Under the pieces are notes generated by a model that searched no databases, was not told the DNA's origin, and saw nothing but the letters and a program-made list of their open reading frames with translations. Positions 6,780 through 15,002 of a stretch of 62,248 nucleotides of DNA are shown one piece after another. Origin of the DNA: Deltaproteobacteria bacterium (GTDB lineage Bacteria > Desulfobacterota > GWC2-55-46 > DRQE01); contig WGFM01000016.1 of NCBI GenBank assembly GCA_015492245.1, forward strand, positions 1-62,248. Direction: 5' to 3'. Numbering within the stretch: the stretch's first letter is position 1; the number at the start of each line of letters is the position of its first letter. The position numbers were made by a program, and so were the translations under genes.

Positions 6780-8693
6780 TCAGTTATCCATGTTGCCTGA
6801 AAGCTCACCGTAGGGGAAGTCATACCTGTAGGGAACAACCGCCACACTAACGCCCATCTTCTTGACCTTCTTTGCAAGCTCTATTATTTCTCTTTCAGCA
6901 AGGGGTCTGCCGGTTTTCCAGTCTATAGTCTGTAATTTTATCAAAATTTTGCGTGGAACTCCAATAATGCGTTTTGCCCTGTCGGTCATCTTGAGTATGA
7001 GTTCCTCCACCTCGTTCATGTCTTTGCGTAACTCATCGGATATTTGCTTCTGATACGCCATTATGGCGTAGTAGTCAAACCCCTTTTCTGCAGCCTTGTG
7101 CAGGTCCTGGGAGAACCATGCAAGTGCGTTCGAAGGGCTTGTGAGGTTCTCGTACATGAGGTTTATGGCAAACTTGACCTCGGGGTTGACCCTTCTTACA
7201 GTCCTCTTGAGCTCGTCTATGATGTGTATGAGTCTTCTGTTTTTCCACTCGGCCCACTGCCAGAAAAGGGGCGTGTAGGTTATTATGGAGTCCTCTCTTA
7301 TACGGTAGAGTCTCGATGGTTCGAGCTCGAGGCCTGTCTCTTCTCCGAACCCTCTCATGGCCACAGGGCTCAGCCCTTCGTTGTATTTGAGTATGAGGTC
7401 GTCCTGGAAGAGTATGCCATCTATGGGGTATTTTGCGAGATCACGGTATAGGGCCTTGATATGCTCCACAGCTGTATCGTTGAAGAGGTCAAGCCCCTTG
7501 CACCTGAAGAACCTTCTCTTTCTCACATCGTAACCTCTGCAGGCAAGCTCCCTTCTATCTTCTATGCCATAGTTTGCATACCTTGTGGTCATCCATGCAA
7601 ACACCCGTATACCCTCCCTGTGGGCCGCATCGAGTATGGGTGTGAGTATATCCGCAACAACAGGTGCATGGGAGGTCTTGAAATATACCCCGGCACGGGG
7701 CAGCATCTTTGTGGTCCTGACAAATGGATACGGACGATCCCCCCTGTTGTGGAATACCCTCAGTATTATGGTATCTATGCCATGTGTCTTGAGCCGCCTT
7801 ATCTCTCCTCTTACATCTTCAAGTGTTTTTCCTGAAAAGAACATCACCTGTACAGCCCTTAGTGGTGTGGCCATGGCAGGGGGCATGGCATCTACAGCTC
7901 TTTTTTCTACAAACATGGTTGGGCTGAAAGACGGGGTTCTCTTTGGTGGTAGCTCAAAGGTGTCTTCAAAAGATGGCTTCCTTCTCGATGGCAGAGAGAC
8001 AAGGTAGTATTCTCCAGAGGGTGTCTTCCGGTCGGGAAGATGGGCAAGATAATATTCAACCGATGGTGTTCTTCGCTGTGGAAGATAAGTGGTGTAGGGG
8101 AGCCATGGAGTCCTTTTTTGCGGAAGGGAGGCCATGTAGTCATGGTAGGGGTGTCTCTTCGGTGGCAGCCAGAGTGCCCAGTAAGGGGGTGGAAAGCGTT
8201 TTTCAGGCAACCCATGGGTGTAGGGAGAGGATAGTCTTTTCTGTGGGAGCGATGAGAAGTGGTTATAAGAAGGTGGCCTTCTGTGAGGAAGATGGGTCAA
8301 CCACCTCCGGGGTTCTGTTATGAGTCCTATGGCCTCAAGTCTTTTTTTTGCGGCCTCATGGAACCTCGATGCAGGGTAGTTCTCAAGAAACTGGGTGAAC
8401 TGGAGCGCTGCCTCACGGTAGTCTCCCTTGAGGAAGAGGGTGTCTGCAATGTAGAACTGTGCGTCCATCTTGAGTGGGCTCAATGGATAGCTCACTATGA
8501 GGCGCTCCAGCTCTCTTACGGCCTTCTGCCAGTCTTTCAGTTCCCTTAGGACCATGGCATATCGGAACTGAACCGTATCCGACGGTCTGGTATATACTGT
8601 GGCGGAGGCTGCTGCATTGTCTGGCACAGGGGGGAGCAGCAGGCCTGCAAGCACCATGGCCATCAAAGATACCCTTTTAATCAAAGAGCACAT
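6780..8693 (-). CDS. Secreted PgaB C-terminal-like (GH153-type) protein with TPR and nine LPxKR repeats
   Basis: A 637-residue exported protein. Order: basic n-region and hydrophobic signal peptide (about 1-30); a short TPR-like helical unit (about 42-120) resembling YbgF/BamD tetratricopeptides; nine tandem 13-15-residue repeats, LPx[KR][RK]xPS-like (135-261); then a TIM-barrel domain (about 275-635). The barrel resembles the C-terminal glycoside hydrolase domain of PgaB, with HNRGDRPYPF, FAWMTTRY and an acidic pair in GILFQDDLIL (D431, D432). In PgaB that domain cleaves partly deacetylated poly-N-acetylglucosamine. The CE4 deacetylase domain that normally precedes it is absent. Likely role: cutting an exopolysaccharide or wall polymer in the periplasm or outside. 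The start overlaps the radA end by 17 bp. Confidence 0.8.
   Translation of the reverse strand: MCSLIKRVSLMAMVLAGLLLPPVPDNAAASATVYTRPSDTVQFRYAMVLRELKDWQKAVRELERLIVSYPLSPLKMDAQFYIADTLFLKGDYREAALQFTQFLENYPASRFHEAAKKRLEAIGLITEPRRWLTHLPHRRPPSYNHFSSLPQKRLSSPYTHGLPEKRFPPPYWALWLPPKRHPYHDYMASLPQKRTPWLPYTTYLPQRRTPSVEYYLAHLPDRKTPSGEYYLVSLPSRRKPSFEDTFELPPKRTPSFSPTMFVEKRAVDAMPPAMATPLRAVQVMFFSGKTLEDVRGEIRRLKTHGIDTIILRVFHNRGDRPYPFVRTTKMLPRAGVYFKTSHAPVVADILTPILDAAHREGIRVFAWMTTRYANYGIEDRRELACRGYDVRKRRFFRCKGLDLFNDTAVEHIKALYRDLAKYPIDGILFQDDLILKYNEGLSPVAMRGFGEETGLELEPSRLYRIREDSIITYTPLFWQWAEWKNRRLIHIIDELKRTVRRVNPEVKFAINLMYENLTSPSNALAWFSQDLHKAAEKGFDYYAIMAYQKQISDELRKDMNEVEELILKMTDRAKRIIGVPRKILIKLQTIDWKTGRPLAEREIIELAKKVKKMGVSVAVVPYRYDFPYGELSGNMDN
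7911..8291 (-). repeat. Nine tandem LPx[KR][RK] protein repeats inside the GH153-like gene
   Basis: This segment encodes residues 135-261. Nine consecutive units of 13-15 residues each begin LP followed by x, two basic residues and usually xP[S/P]: LPHRRPPS, LPQKRLSS, LPEKRFPP, LPPKRHPY, LPQKRTPW, LPQRRTPS, LPDRKTPS, LPSRRKPS, LPPKRTPS. The intervening residues are rich in Tyr and Ser. The repeat is strongly basic and proline-rich and is probably extended rather than globular. DNA copies have diverged, so the repeat is maintained at protein level. Confidence 0.93.
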
Positions 8694-10050
8694 CTATAGC
8701 CTCTTTAACTGTTCTAACTCCTTCAATGGTTACATCCGTGTTCATGGTGGATGTGGTCTTGAGGCAGTCCTCTGGCAGTATACATCTTTTGAAGCCCAGT
8801 TTTTCTGCCTCCTTTATGCGCTGGAGGGTCTGTGTAACTCCTCTTACTTCTCCTGCAAGGCCTACCTCTCCAAAGAGCACGGTATCTTGCCTGACCGGTT
8901 TGTCAAGAAAGTTCGAGGCAAGGGCTGCCACAACCGCAATGTCTACTGCTGGCTCATCCACCTTTATGCCGCCTGCCACCTTTACGAATATGTCGTGATT
9001 GAGGAGCCTTATGCCGGCCTTTTTCTCGAGCACCGCCCCGGTGAGCGCGACCCTGGAGGGGTCAAGCCCCACAACGGTTCTCCTTGGCATACCCAGGTAA
9101 GAGGGAGACACCAGGGCCTGTATCTCCACGAGCACCACCCTTGTGCCCTCAAGGCTTGCCGTAACGGCCGAGCCAGAGCTGCCCTGCGGCCTTTCGGCAA
9201 GGAATATCTCAGAGGGGTTTTTGACCTCCCTGAGCCCCCTGTCTACCATCTCGAACACCCCTATCTCCATTACAGAGCCGTAGCGATTCTTTACCGCCCT
9301 CAGAATTCGGTAGGTGTGGCCTGAAGATCCCTCGAAGTAGAGCACTGTATCCACCATGTGCTCGAGTACGCGTGGGCCTGCTATGGAGCCATCCTTTGTT
9401 ACATGCCCTATGAGGAAAAGGGGCATCTCGAGGGTCTTGGCTGTGGATACAAGTAGTGCCGTAACCTCGCGCACCTGGGTCACACTGCCCGGAGAAGAAG
9501 AAAATGCACTGCTGTAAAGGGTCTGCACAGAGTCCACCACAACGGCAGATGGTTTGAGCTCTTTGAGCTTCTCGGCTATCCTTTCGGCGAGTATCTCTGT
9601 CCATACAAGAAGCCCTGGGGTTGTAACCCCCAGCCTTTCTGCACGCATCCTTATTTGCCGTGCAGATTCCTCACCAGATACATAGAGCACCGTTCTGCCA
9701 TCCTTTGCAACCGCTCCCATGGCCTGAAGCAACAGGGTGGACTTTCCTATGCCAGGGTCTCCACCAACGAGCACCACGCTCCCTGACACCATGCCACCTC
9801 CCAGGACCCTGTCCAGTTCTTCCATGCCTGTGGAATACCGTGAGCAGGTAGATGTGTCCACATCTGTAAGTGAAGATGGTGAGGATGAACTCTCACCTAT
9901 GAATGTGCGCAAAGGAGGGGAGGAGGTGGGCTCATACAGCCGTTCCTCTGCAAGGGTATTCCAGCTGTTGCACCCCGGACACCTGCCTCGCCACTTGACA
10001 CTCGAGTATCCACAGCTCTGACAAACATACTCTGTCTTTACCTTTCCCAT
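8677..10050 (-). CDS. radA: DNA repair protein RadA (Sms)
   Basis: A 457-residue RecA-like ATPase that drives branch migration of recombination intermediates. It has an N-terminal zinc finger with Cys10, Cys13, Cys24 and Cys27 (CQSC, CPGC), a Walker A GGDPGIGKS in the RecA-like core, the RadA-specific KNRYG motif (in AVKNRYGSV), and a C-terminal Lon-protease-like domain. Length and order match the family. It is the first gene of the minus-strand run ending at the Mut7-C gene and is divergent from the HEAT protein gene, with 90 bp between the start codons. Confidence 0.98.
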   Translation of the reverse strand: MGKVKTEYVCQSCGYSSVKWRGRCPGCNSWNTLAEERLYEPTSSPPLRTFIGESSSSPSSLTDVDTSTCSRYSTGMEELDRVLGGGMVSGSVVLVGGDPGIGKSTLLLQAMGAVAKDGRTVLYVSGEESARQIRMRAERLGVTTPGLLVWTEILAERIAEKLKELKPSAVVVDSVQTLYSSAFSSSPGSVTQVREVTALLVSTAKTLEMPLFLIGHVTKDGSIAGPRVLEHMVDTVLYFEGSSGHTYRILRAVKNRYGSVMEIGVFEMVDRGLREVKNPSEIFLAERPQGSSGSAVTASLEGTRVVLVEIQALVSPSYLGMPRRTVVGLDPSRVALTGAVLEKKAGIRLLNHDIFVKVAGGIKVDEPAVDIAVVAALASNFLDKPVRQDTVLFGEVGLAGEVRGVTQTLQRIKEAEKLGFKRCILPEDCLKTTSTMNTDVTIEGVRTVKEAIDVLFD

Positions 10051-10063
10051 CTACTCCATCTGT

Positions 10064-10092
10064 TTGACAATCAAAGCCAATTTGTTTATGAT
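10064..10092 (+). promoter_or_regulatory. Strong sigma-70 promoter for the HEAT/HD-GYP pair
   Basis: A consensus TTGACA at 10064-10069, a 17-bp spacer, and TATGAT at 10087-10092. The predicted start of transcription is near 10099. That is downstream of an in-frame TTG at 10096 and upstream of the ATG at 10141, so it decides the start codon of the next gene. Confidence 0.82.
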
Positions 10093-10140
10093 AAGTTGAG
10101 CGATAAATTACTTCCAACCAGGGAAAGTTCAACAAAACCC

Positions 10141-11679
10141 ATGCAAACAGATATTACAAACATACTAATTGAACTGAACAGGGCTGTCAAGATACTTAAC
10201 TTCTATCCCCAGGGGCATCCACACAGGGACGAGGCCGTAGGGAACTGCTACAAGCTATTAAAAGGCCTTGTAGAAGAAGATGGAGAGGTTAGGCTGCAGA
10301 AGGTAGACAAAAGGATTGCAGTAAACGGGGTTCACAGCCACCATGCTTTCTCCACATCTCTTGCCAGGGAGTTCTTCTTAAGGAAGATAGAGGCCATAAC
10401 ATTTACCAGAGGCTTTACGGAACAGGATGTGCTCGTTTTTCTGGGGCTCTTTGTGGCAAAGCCAGAGGAGGTGCTCGAAAGAGGTGGCGCAGAAAGGGTC
10501 ATAATAGGGGAGAACACCATGGGGTTGCTCGTAAATGACCTCACCTTCGAGATAATAGAGAGCGAGAGGGAACAGCAAAAGGAGCAGTATGCACAGGCAG
10601 ATAGCCTCGAAGGAGATAAAGAGGACAACCTGGAGAGAAAAGAGGAAGAGACCACCCACCACGAAGAGGACAACCTTCCATGGCTTCTCGATAGGATTGA
10701 GCAGGAGAAGGATGTTATAAGGTACAATGACCTGGCAATTCGTATAGTGGAGAAGGCACTCCATCTTGTAGAGGCCAGGGGGTTCGATGAGCTTTTTGCG
10801 GCACTCAGGGTCTTCCTGAAACACACACTTACCAACAGCCTTCCTGAAGAGATAAGGAAGAAGGCAAGGGAGTGCTTGTCCCAGCTTCTCGGTAACGAAG
10901 ATATTATCAGGTATCTTGTAACAAGAATAGGCAGGCAGGACGAGACCGAGCAGACCACCATACATCACCTGCTTGTCATGTGTGAAGACCGCTCTGTGGA
11001 CATAATGCTCGATGCCCTTGTGGATATAGAGGATGCCCAGGTTAGAAGAAAACTCTTTAATGCACTCATCTATTTTGGAGACAGGATAAAGGATAGGGTG
11101 GAAGCCAGACTGAATGATCCGCGCTGGTTCGCCGTAAGGCAGATGGTCTCACTCCTTGGCACCATAGGTGGAGAGGACTCTCTGGATGCCCTTGAACAGG
11201 CATACAGGCACCTGGATGTAAGGGTAAAGAAAGAGGTGCTGAAAAGCCTCGCACGGATACCATCGCCAAGGTCGTCCAGGCTGCTTATTGCCACAATACA
11301 CGACAGAGAGGCAGACAGAACACTCAAGGGACAGGCAATAATATCACTTGCCATACTCAAGGACAAAGAGGCGGTGGATGTGCTCGGTGAGCTTGCCACA
11401 AGAAGAGATGCCTTCACAGACAATACGGACCTTAAGAAAGAGGCCATAAAGGCTCTGGGTATCATAGGGGACAGAAGGGCACTGCCCTATCTTGAAAAGC
11501 TTGCCACAAGAAAGGCATGGTTTCGCAGGCAGGCCAACGAGGAGCTCAAGACCCTTGCCATACTCTCGCTCGGCAAGATAGGCGGAGAGGAGGCAATGGA
11601 TATAATAAAAAGGGTGTGTAATCAATCTACGGGCAGCCTCTATGCAACCTGTAGACGGGTGCTCGAAGGCAAAATGTAG
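10141..11679 (+). CDS. HEAT-repeat protein with an N-terminal domain shared with its HD-GYP neighbour
   Basis: About 512 residues from the ATG at 10141. The N-terminal ~135 residues contain FYPQGHPH and TFTRGFTEQDVLVF, matching the N-terminal part of the next protein (LYPPRHPS, IFEKGVSERELTSF). A charged Glu/Lys-rich linker follows (about 140-185), then a long array of HEAT/PBS-lyase-like helices to the end (for example GTIGGEDSLDALEQ and LGIIGDRRALPYLE). No signal peptide or membrane segment is seen. HEAT arrays are protein-binding scaffolds, so it may assemble a complex with the HD-GYP protein, whose start lies 6 bp after this stop. An upstream TTG (10096) is rejected because the promoter start lies downstream of it. 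Confidence 0.82.
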   Translation: MQTDITNILIELNRAVKILNFYPQGHPHRDEAVGNCYKLLKGLVEEDGEVRLQKVDKRIAVNGVHSHHAFSTSLAREFFLRKIEAITFTRGFTEQDVLVFLGLFVAKPEEVLERGGAERVIIGENTMGLLVNDLTFEIIESEREQQKEQYAQADSLEGDKEDNLERKEEETTHHEEDNLPWLLDRIEQEKDVIRYNDLAIRIVEKALHLVEARGFDELFAALRVFLKHTLTNSLPEEIRKKARECLSQLLGNEDIIRYLVTRIGRQDETEQTTIHHLLVMCEDRSVDIMLDALVDIEDAQVRRKLFNALIYFGDRIKDRVEARLNDPRWFAVRQMVSLLGTIGGEDSLDALEQAYRHLDVRVKKEVLKSLARIPSPRSSRLLIATIHDREADRTLKGQAIISLAILKDKEAVDVLGELATRRDAFTDNTDLKKEAIKALGIIGDRRALPYLEKLATRKAWFRRQANEELKTLAILSLGKIGGEEAMDIIKRVCNQSTGSLYATCRRVLEGKM

Positions 11680-11685
11680 GAAAGC

Positions 11686-13023
11686 TTGCCAGTGGATAAG
11701 GAGACAAAGGATACCATACTGAGAACCATAAACTCTTCTCTCCAGACGAGAAAGCTCTATCCTCCCAGACATCCATCGGTCATAGGCACCATAAGAAGAC
11801 TTCAACAGTTGTTCCTCGACTTGTTCCGCACACAGACCAAGCTGGTTGTTGCAATGATGAACGATGAGTTGATGTTCGATGATACCCCTGTCGCCAACAG
11901 TAGAGCGGGTTATCCTGATTTTTTCACACGAATGAAGAATAAAGAGATAGAGGCGATTATCTTCGAGAAAGGTGTCTCCGAAAGGGAACTCACCTCCTTC
12001 ATCGATACAATGCTTGCCGATGATGTGAAGGCCGACAACCTCAAAAGCGAGCTCTCCAAAAGAGGGGTTACCCATGTAACCATAAGGTCTGTTGGAAGTG
12101 GTAAGGGGGTATTCCTCAGGGTATATAACGATGCCATCGAGGTGGTAAAGAATACACTGGACGATATACGCATGGGTAAGCTTCCAAGGGCAGGGCCTGT
12201 AAAGCGGGTGGTGGGAGAGATGACAGAGCTTGTGCTCTCTGACTCGAGCGTCATGATAGGGCTTACCATGATAAAGAACTACGATAGTTATCTATACAAC
12301 CATTCTGTCAATGTGAGCATAATAGGGCTTTCATTTGGAAGCTTTATAGGGCTCGAGAAGGAAGAGCTCGAGGTGGTGGGCACCGCGGGGCTGCTGCATG
12401 ATATAGGAAAGACAGGTATTACCGAGGAGATAATAAAGAAGCCCGGCACCCTCAGCTATGAAGAATGGGAGCAGATAAAACAGCACCCCGTCATTGGAGA
12501 GAAGATAATAAAGAGGATAAATGGTATAAAGGAACTTGTCTCGAGGCTGGTCTACGAGCACCATGTGAGGTATGATCGTTCGGGCTATCCTGATGTGAAG
12601 GGAGATGTCCACCCCATGAGCATGATAGTAACCATCGCAGACTCCTACGATGCCCTTACCACCCTAAGGGTATACCAGAAACCCTACCAGCCCAGCGAGG
12701 CGGTAAAGATACTGAAAGGGCTGAGCGGCAAACACTTTGATCCAGAGATGGTCGAGAAGTTTGCCGATATGCTCGGTGTCTACCCTGTGGGCACCCTCGT
12801 CAGGCTTTCCACCAACGAGGTTGGTGTGGTCATAAGGGCCAATCCTGTGGATACCGAGAGGCCAGTGGTCAAGGTTATATACGATAAGGATGGAAGGCTG
12901 CTTGGAGAACCATTTGAGGTAGACCTTGCCAGCGGCCCCCATGCCCCCAGGATAGTGGGCGCTGCAGACCCTTGCTCGAGGGAGATGGACCTGGGGGATT
13001 TCTTCACGAAAGAGACCAACTGA
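11686..13023 (+). CDS. HD-GYP domain protein, putative cyclic-di-GMP phosphodiesterase
   Basis: A 445-residue cytoplasmic protein. Residues ~1-160 form a domain shared with the preceding HEAT protein. The HD-GYP domain follows at about 190-370, with His206, the HD pair His238/Asp239 in LLHDIGKTG, His267 in KQHPVIGEK, and HHVRYDRSGYP (292-302). These metal ligands are all present, so the domain should be active and most likely hydrolyses cyclic-di-GMP. A C-terminal ~60-residue beta-rich segment ends the protein. The start is TTG (11686) or GTG (11692) after AGGAAA; the choice is uncertain. It is co-transcribed with the HEAT gene and converges on another HEAT gene with a 1-bp gap. Confidence 0.92.
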   Translation: MPVDKETKDTILRTINSSLQTRKLYPPRHPSVIGTIRRLQQLFLDLFRTQTKLVVAMMNDELMFDDTPVANSRAGYPDFFTRMKNKEIEAIIFEKGVSERELTSFIDTMLADDVKADNLKSELSKRGVTHVTIRSVGSGKGVFLRVYNDAIEVVKNTLDDIRMGKLPRAGPVKRVVGEMTELVLSDSSVMIGLTMIKNYDSYLYNHSVNVSIIGLSFGSFIGLEKEELEVVGTAGLLHDIGKTGITEEIIKKPGTLSYEEWEQIKQHPVIGEKIIKRINGIKELVSRLVYEHHVRYDRSGYPDVKGDVHPMSMIVTIADSYDALTTLRVYQKPYQPSEAVKILKGLSGKHFDPEMVEKFADMLGVYPVGTLVRLSTNEVGVVIRANPVDTERPVVKVIYDKDGRLLGEPFEVDLASGPHAPRIVGAADPCSREMDLGDFFTKETN

Positions 13024-13024
13024 A

Positions 13025-13591
13025 TCAGTCTTCCATCACGCCAAGGGCCCTTATGGCAAGCTCTCTGGCCGGCCCTGTGCCTTTGACGGAGAAATAGAGT
13101 ATCGCCTGCTCTGCCCTGCTGTCTCCAAGCTGGGCAATGAGCTTTATGGCACGCTCTACAACACCGGGGTCATCACTTTTGAGGGCGTATAGAAGCGGGG
13201 CGACGAGTTTTGGCTCTCTGAAGTTGGCCAGGGCATCAAGGGTAACCCTCTTTATAACATCGCTTCTGTCCTTGAGCATCTCCACAAGCTCTGGCAGTAT
13301 CCTTCTATCACCAATCTCACCGAGCACCCTTATGGCAGTGGCCCTTACATCCTCGTCGTCGTCTGAGAGGGCCTTTGCCGTAAGGCTCATCACCCTTTCC
13401 CCGCGCAACCTCGAGAGGGAATACAGGGCGCGCAGCTTCTCAATCCTTCCACCCCCACCGGTTATTATCCTTTCAAGCTCTGGCAGCCTTTCCCGCATCT
13501 CGAGGTTCTCTATGGCCTCTGCCGAGGCCTGCTTTACACCATCATCACCGCTCTGAAGTGCCCTGAGCAGTATCTCTTTTCGTCTTTCCAT
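13025..13591 (-). CDS. Short HEAT-repeat protein
   Basis: A 188-residue soluble protein made almost entirely of HEAT/PBS-lyase-like helix pairs, with units such as DVRATAIRVLGEIGDRRILP and ERAIKLIAQLGDSRAEQAI spaced about 32-37 residues apart. No catalytic motif is seen, and it probably binds another protein. It lies 12 bp downstream of trmFO on the same strand, so the two are likely co-transcribed, and its stop is one base from the HD-GYP stop on the other strand. Two HEAT proteins either side of an HD-GYP gene suggest a shared function, but this is inference. Confidence 0.8.
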   Translation of the reverse strand: MERRKEILLRALQSGDDGVKQASAEAIENLEMRERLPELERIITGGGGRIEKLRALYSLSRLRGERVMSLTAKALSDDDEDVRATAIRVLGEIGDRRILPELVEMLKDRSDVIKRVTLDALANFREPKLVAPLLYALKSDDPGVVERAIKLIAQLGDSRAEQAILYFSVKGTGPARELAIRALGVMED

Positions 13592-13603
13592 AGTGGTTAA
13601 ATA

Positions 13604-14908
13604 TCAAATCCTGCGTGGTGTTGCAAGGATTTTCTCAACCCACAGTCTCAGCTCTTCAAGTGCCCTCAGGGCACATTCTTTTCTGGAAAGGCGGTCATCC
13701 TTTTTAAGTATCCCGAAGTTTGCGTTCATGGGCTGGAAGCCCTTTCTTTCAGGGCTCGTTATGTAGCTGAGGAGTGCCCCTACCATGGTTACAGGTGGTG
13801 GGCACACAGGCTCAAGCCCCTTTGCAATACGCCATCCATTTATGCCCGCCACTATGCCTGTTGCTGCAGATTCGCAATAGCCCTCTACACCTGTAAGCTG
13901 CCCGGAAAAGAGTATGAGAGGGTCTTTTCTTAACTGCAGGGTGGGAAGAAGCAGTTGCGGAGAGTTTATGTAGCTGTTTCTGTGTATACTGCCGTATCTT
14001 GCAAACCTTATGTTCTCAAGGCCTGGTATCAGGCTGAATACCCTCTTCTGCTCGGGGTGGGTAAGCCTTGTCTGGAAGCCAACCATGTTGTAGAGGGTGT
14101 CCTCGCGGTTCTCTCTTCGCAGTTGCACCACCGCATGGGGGGTCTTGCCTGTTCTGGGCTCTTTCAGTCCCACAGGCCTCAGCGGCCCGAAGGCAAGGGT
14201 ATCGAGGCCTCTACCTGCCATCTCCTCTATGGGCATACACCCCTCGAAGAAGGGGATATGCTCGAATTCCCTTAGTGGGGTCCTCTGTGCAGAGACCAGC
14301 TCCCTTACAAAGCGCTCGTATTCAGCCCTGTTCATGGGACAGTTTATGTAATCATCTCCACCCCTGCCATAGCGAGAGGCCCGAAAGGCTACGGAGAGGT
14401 CTATCGAGTCCTTGTAGATTACGGGGGATATGGCATCGTAGAAGTAGAGGTTCTCTCTTCCAAGGAGGCCCTGCAGGGCCTCTGAGAAGGGCTCACTTGT
14501 AAGTGGGCCTGTTGCCATGATGAGGGGTCTGTCCCGGGGTATGGAGGTGCACTCAGCCCTTATTACTTCCACCCCTGCATCCTCGATCATCCGGGTTACA
14601 ATATGAGAGAACCTTACCCTGTCCACTGCAAGTGCCTTGCCGGCAGGCACACGGCTCTTTCGGGCAGCCTCTATCACAACAGAGCCCATAAGCCCCATCT
14701 CTTCTTTGAGCAGCCCCTGGGCGTTCTCTATGGACTCGGACTTAAGAGAGTTGCTGCAGACAAGCTCTGCAAGGCCCGGGAGCCTGTGGGCAGGGCTGAA
14801 CCTGTGGGGCTTCATCTCGTAGAGGGTTACCGCCATGCCGAGCCGCCTTACCACGAAGGCTGCCTCACAGCCTGCAAGCCCACCGCCTATTATGGTAATC
14901 CTGTCCAT
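13604..14908 (-). CDS. trmFO: Folate-dependent tRNA (uracil-54-C5) methyltransferase TrmFO
   Basis: A 434-residue flavoprotein that makes ribothymidine at position 54 of tRNA using methylenetetrahydrofolate and FAD. The N-terminal FAD-binding motif is IIGGGLAGCEAAF (residues 6-18), followed by the family signatures YEMKPHRFSPAH and ELVCSNSLKSES. The segment PMNRAEY and the C-terminal NANFGI also fit. Length is typical. TrmFO is the usual m5U54 enzyme in Firmicutes, Nitrospirota and many Deltaproteobacteria, in place of SAM-dependent TrmA. Confidence 0.98.
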   Translation of the reverse strand: MDRITIIGGGLAGCEAAFVVRRLGMAVTLYEMKPHRFSPAHRLPGLAELVCSNSLKSESIENAQGLLKEEMGLMGSVVIEAARKSRVPAGKALAVDRVRFSHIVTRMIEDAGVEVIRAECTSIPRDRPLIMATGPLTSEPFSEALQGLLGRENLYFYDAISPVIYKDSIDLSVAFRASRYGRGGDDYINCPMNRAEYERFVRELVSAQRTPLREFEHIPFFEGCMPIEEMAGRGLDTLAFGPLRPVGLKEPRTGKTPHAVVQLRRENREDTLYNMVGFQTRLTHPEQKRVFSLIPGLENIRFARYGSIHRNSYINSPQLLLPTLQLRKDPLILFSGQLTGVEGYCESAATGIVAGINGWRIAKGLEPVCPPPVTMVGALLSYITSPERKGFQPMNANFGILKKDDRLSRKECALRALEELRLWVEKILATPRRI

Positions 14909-14976
14909 ATAAGAGATATATTACCAGCCCTCGGGCGAAGGTATCAAGGCATATAAGGCTTGCAATCCGGAGACAG

Positions 14977-14993
14977 ATGGTATTAAATACCAT
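14977..14993. promoter_or_regulatory. Inverted repeat in the trmFO / TIM-barrel gene divergent region
   Basis: ATGGTATT and AATACCAT form a perfect 8-bp inverted repeat around one base, 9 bp before the ATG at 15003. The plus-strand gene has no visible Shine-Dalgarno site, and a CATATT at 14991-14996 would place transcription start at or next to the ATG, so a leaderless message is possible. The inverted repeat could then be an operator over the promoter. Both readings are inference. Confidence 0.4.
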
Positions 14994-15002
14994 ATTACCG
15001 TT

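Noticed and set aside
10096-10140. TTG start at 10096 for the HEAT gene
   Set aside because: The promoter places transcription start near 10099, downstream of this codon. The N-terminus from 10141 aligns better with its HD-GYP neighbour.
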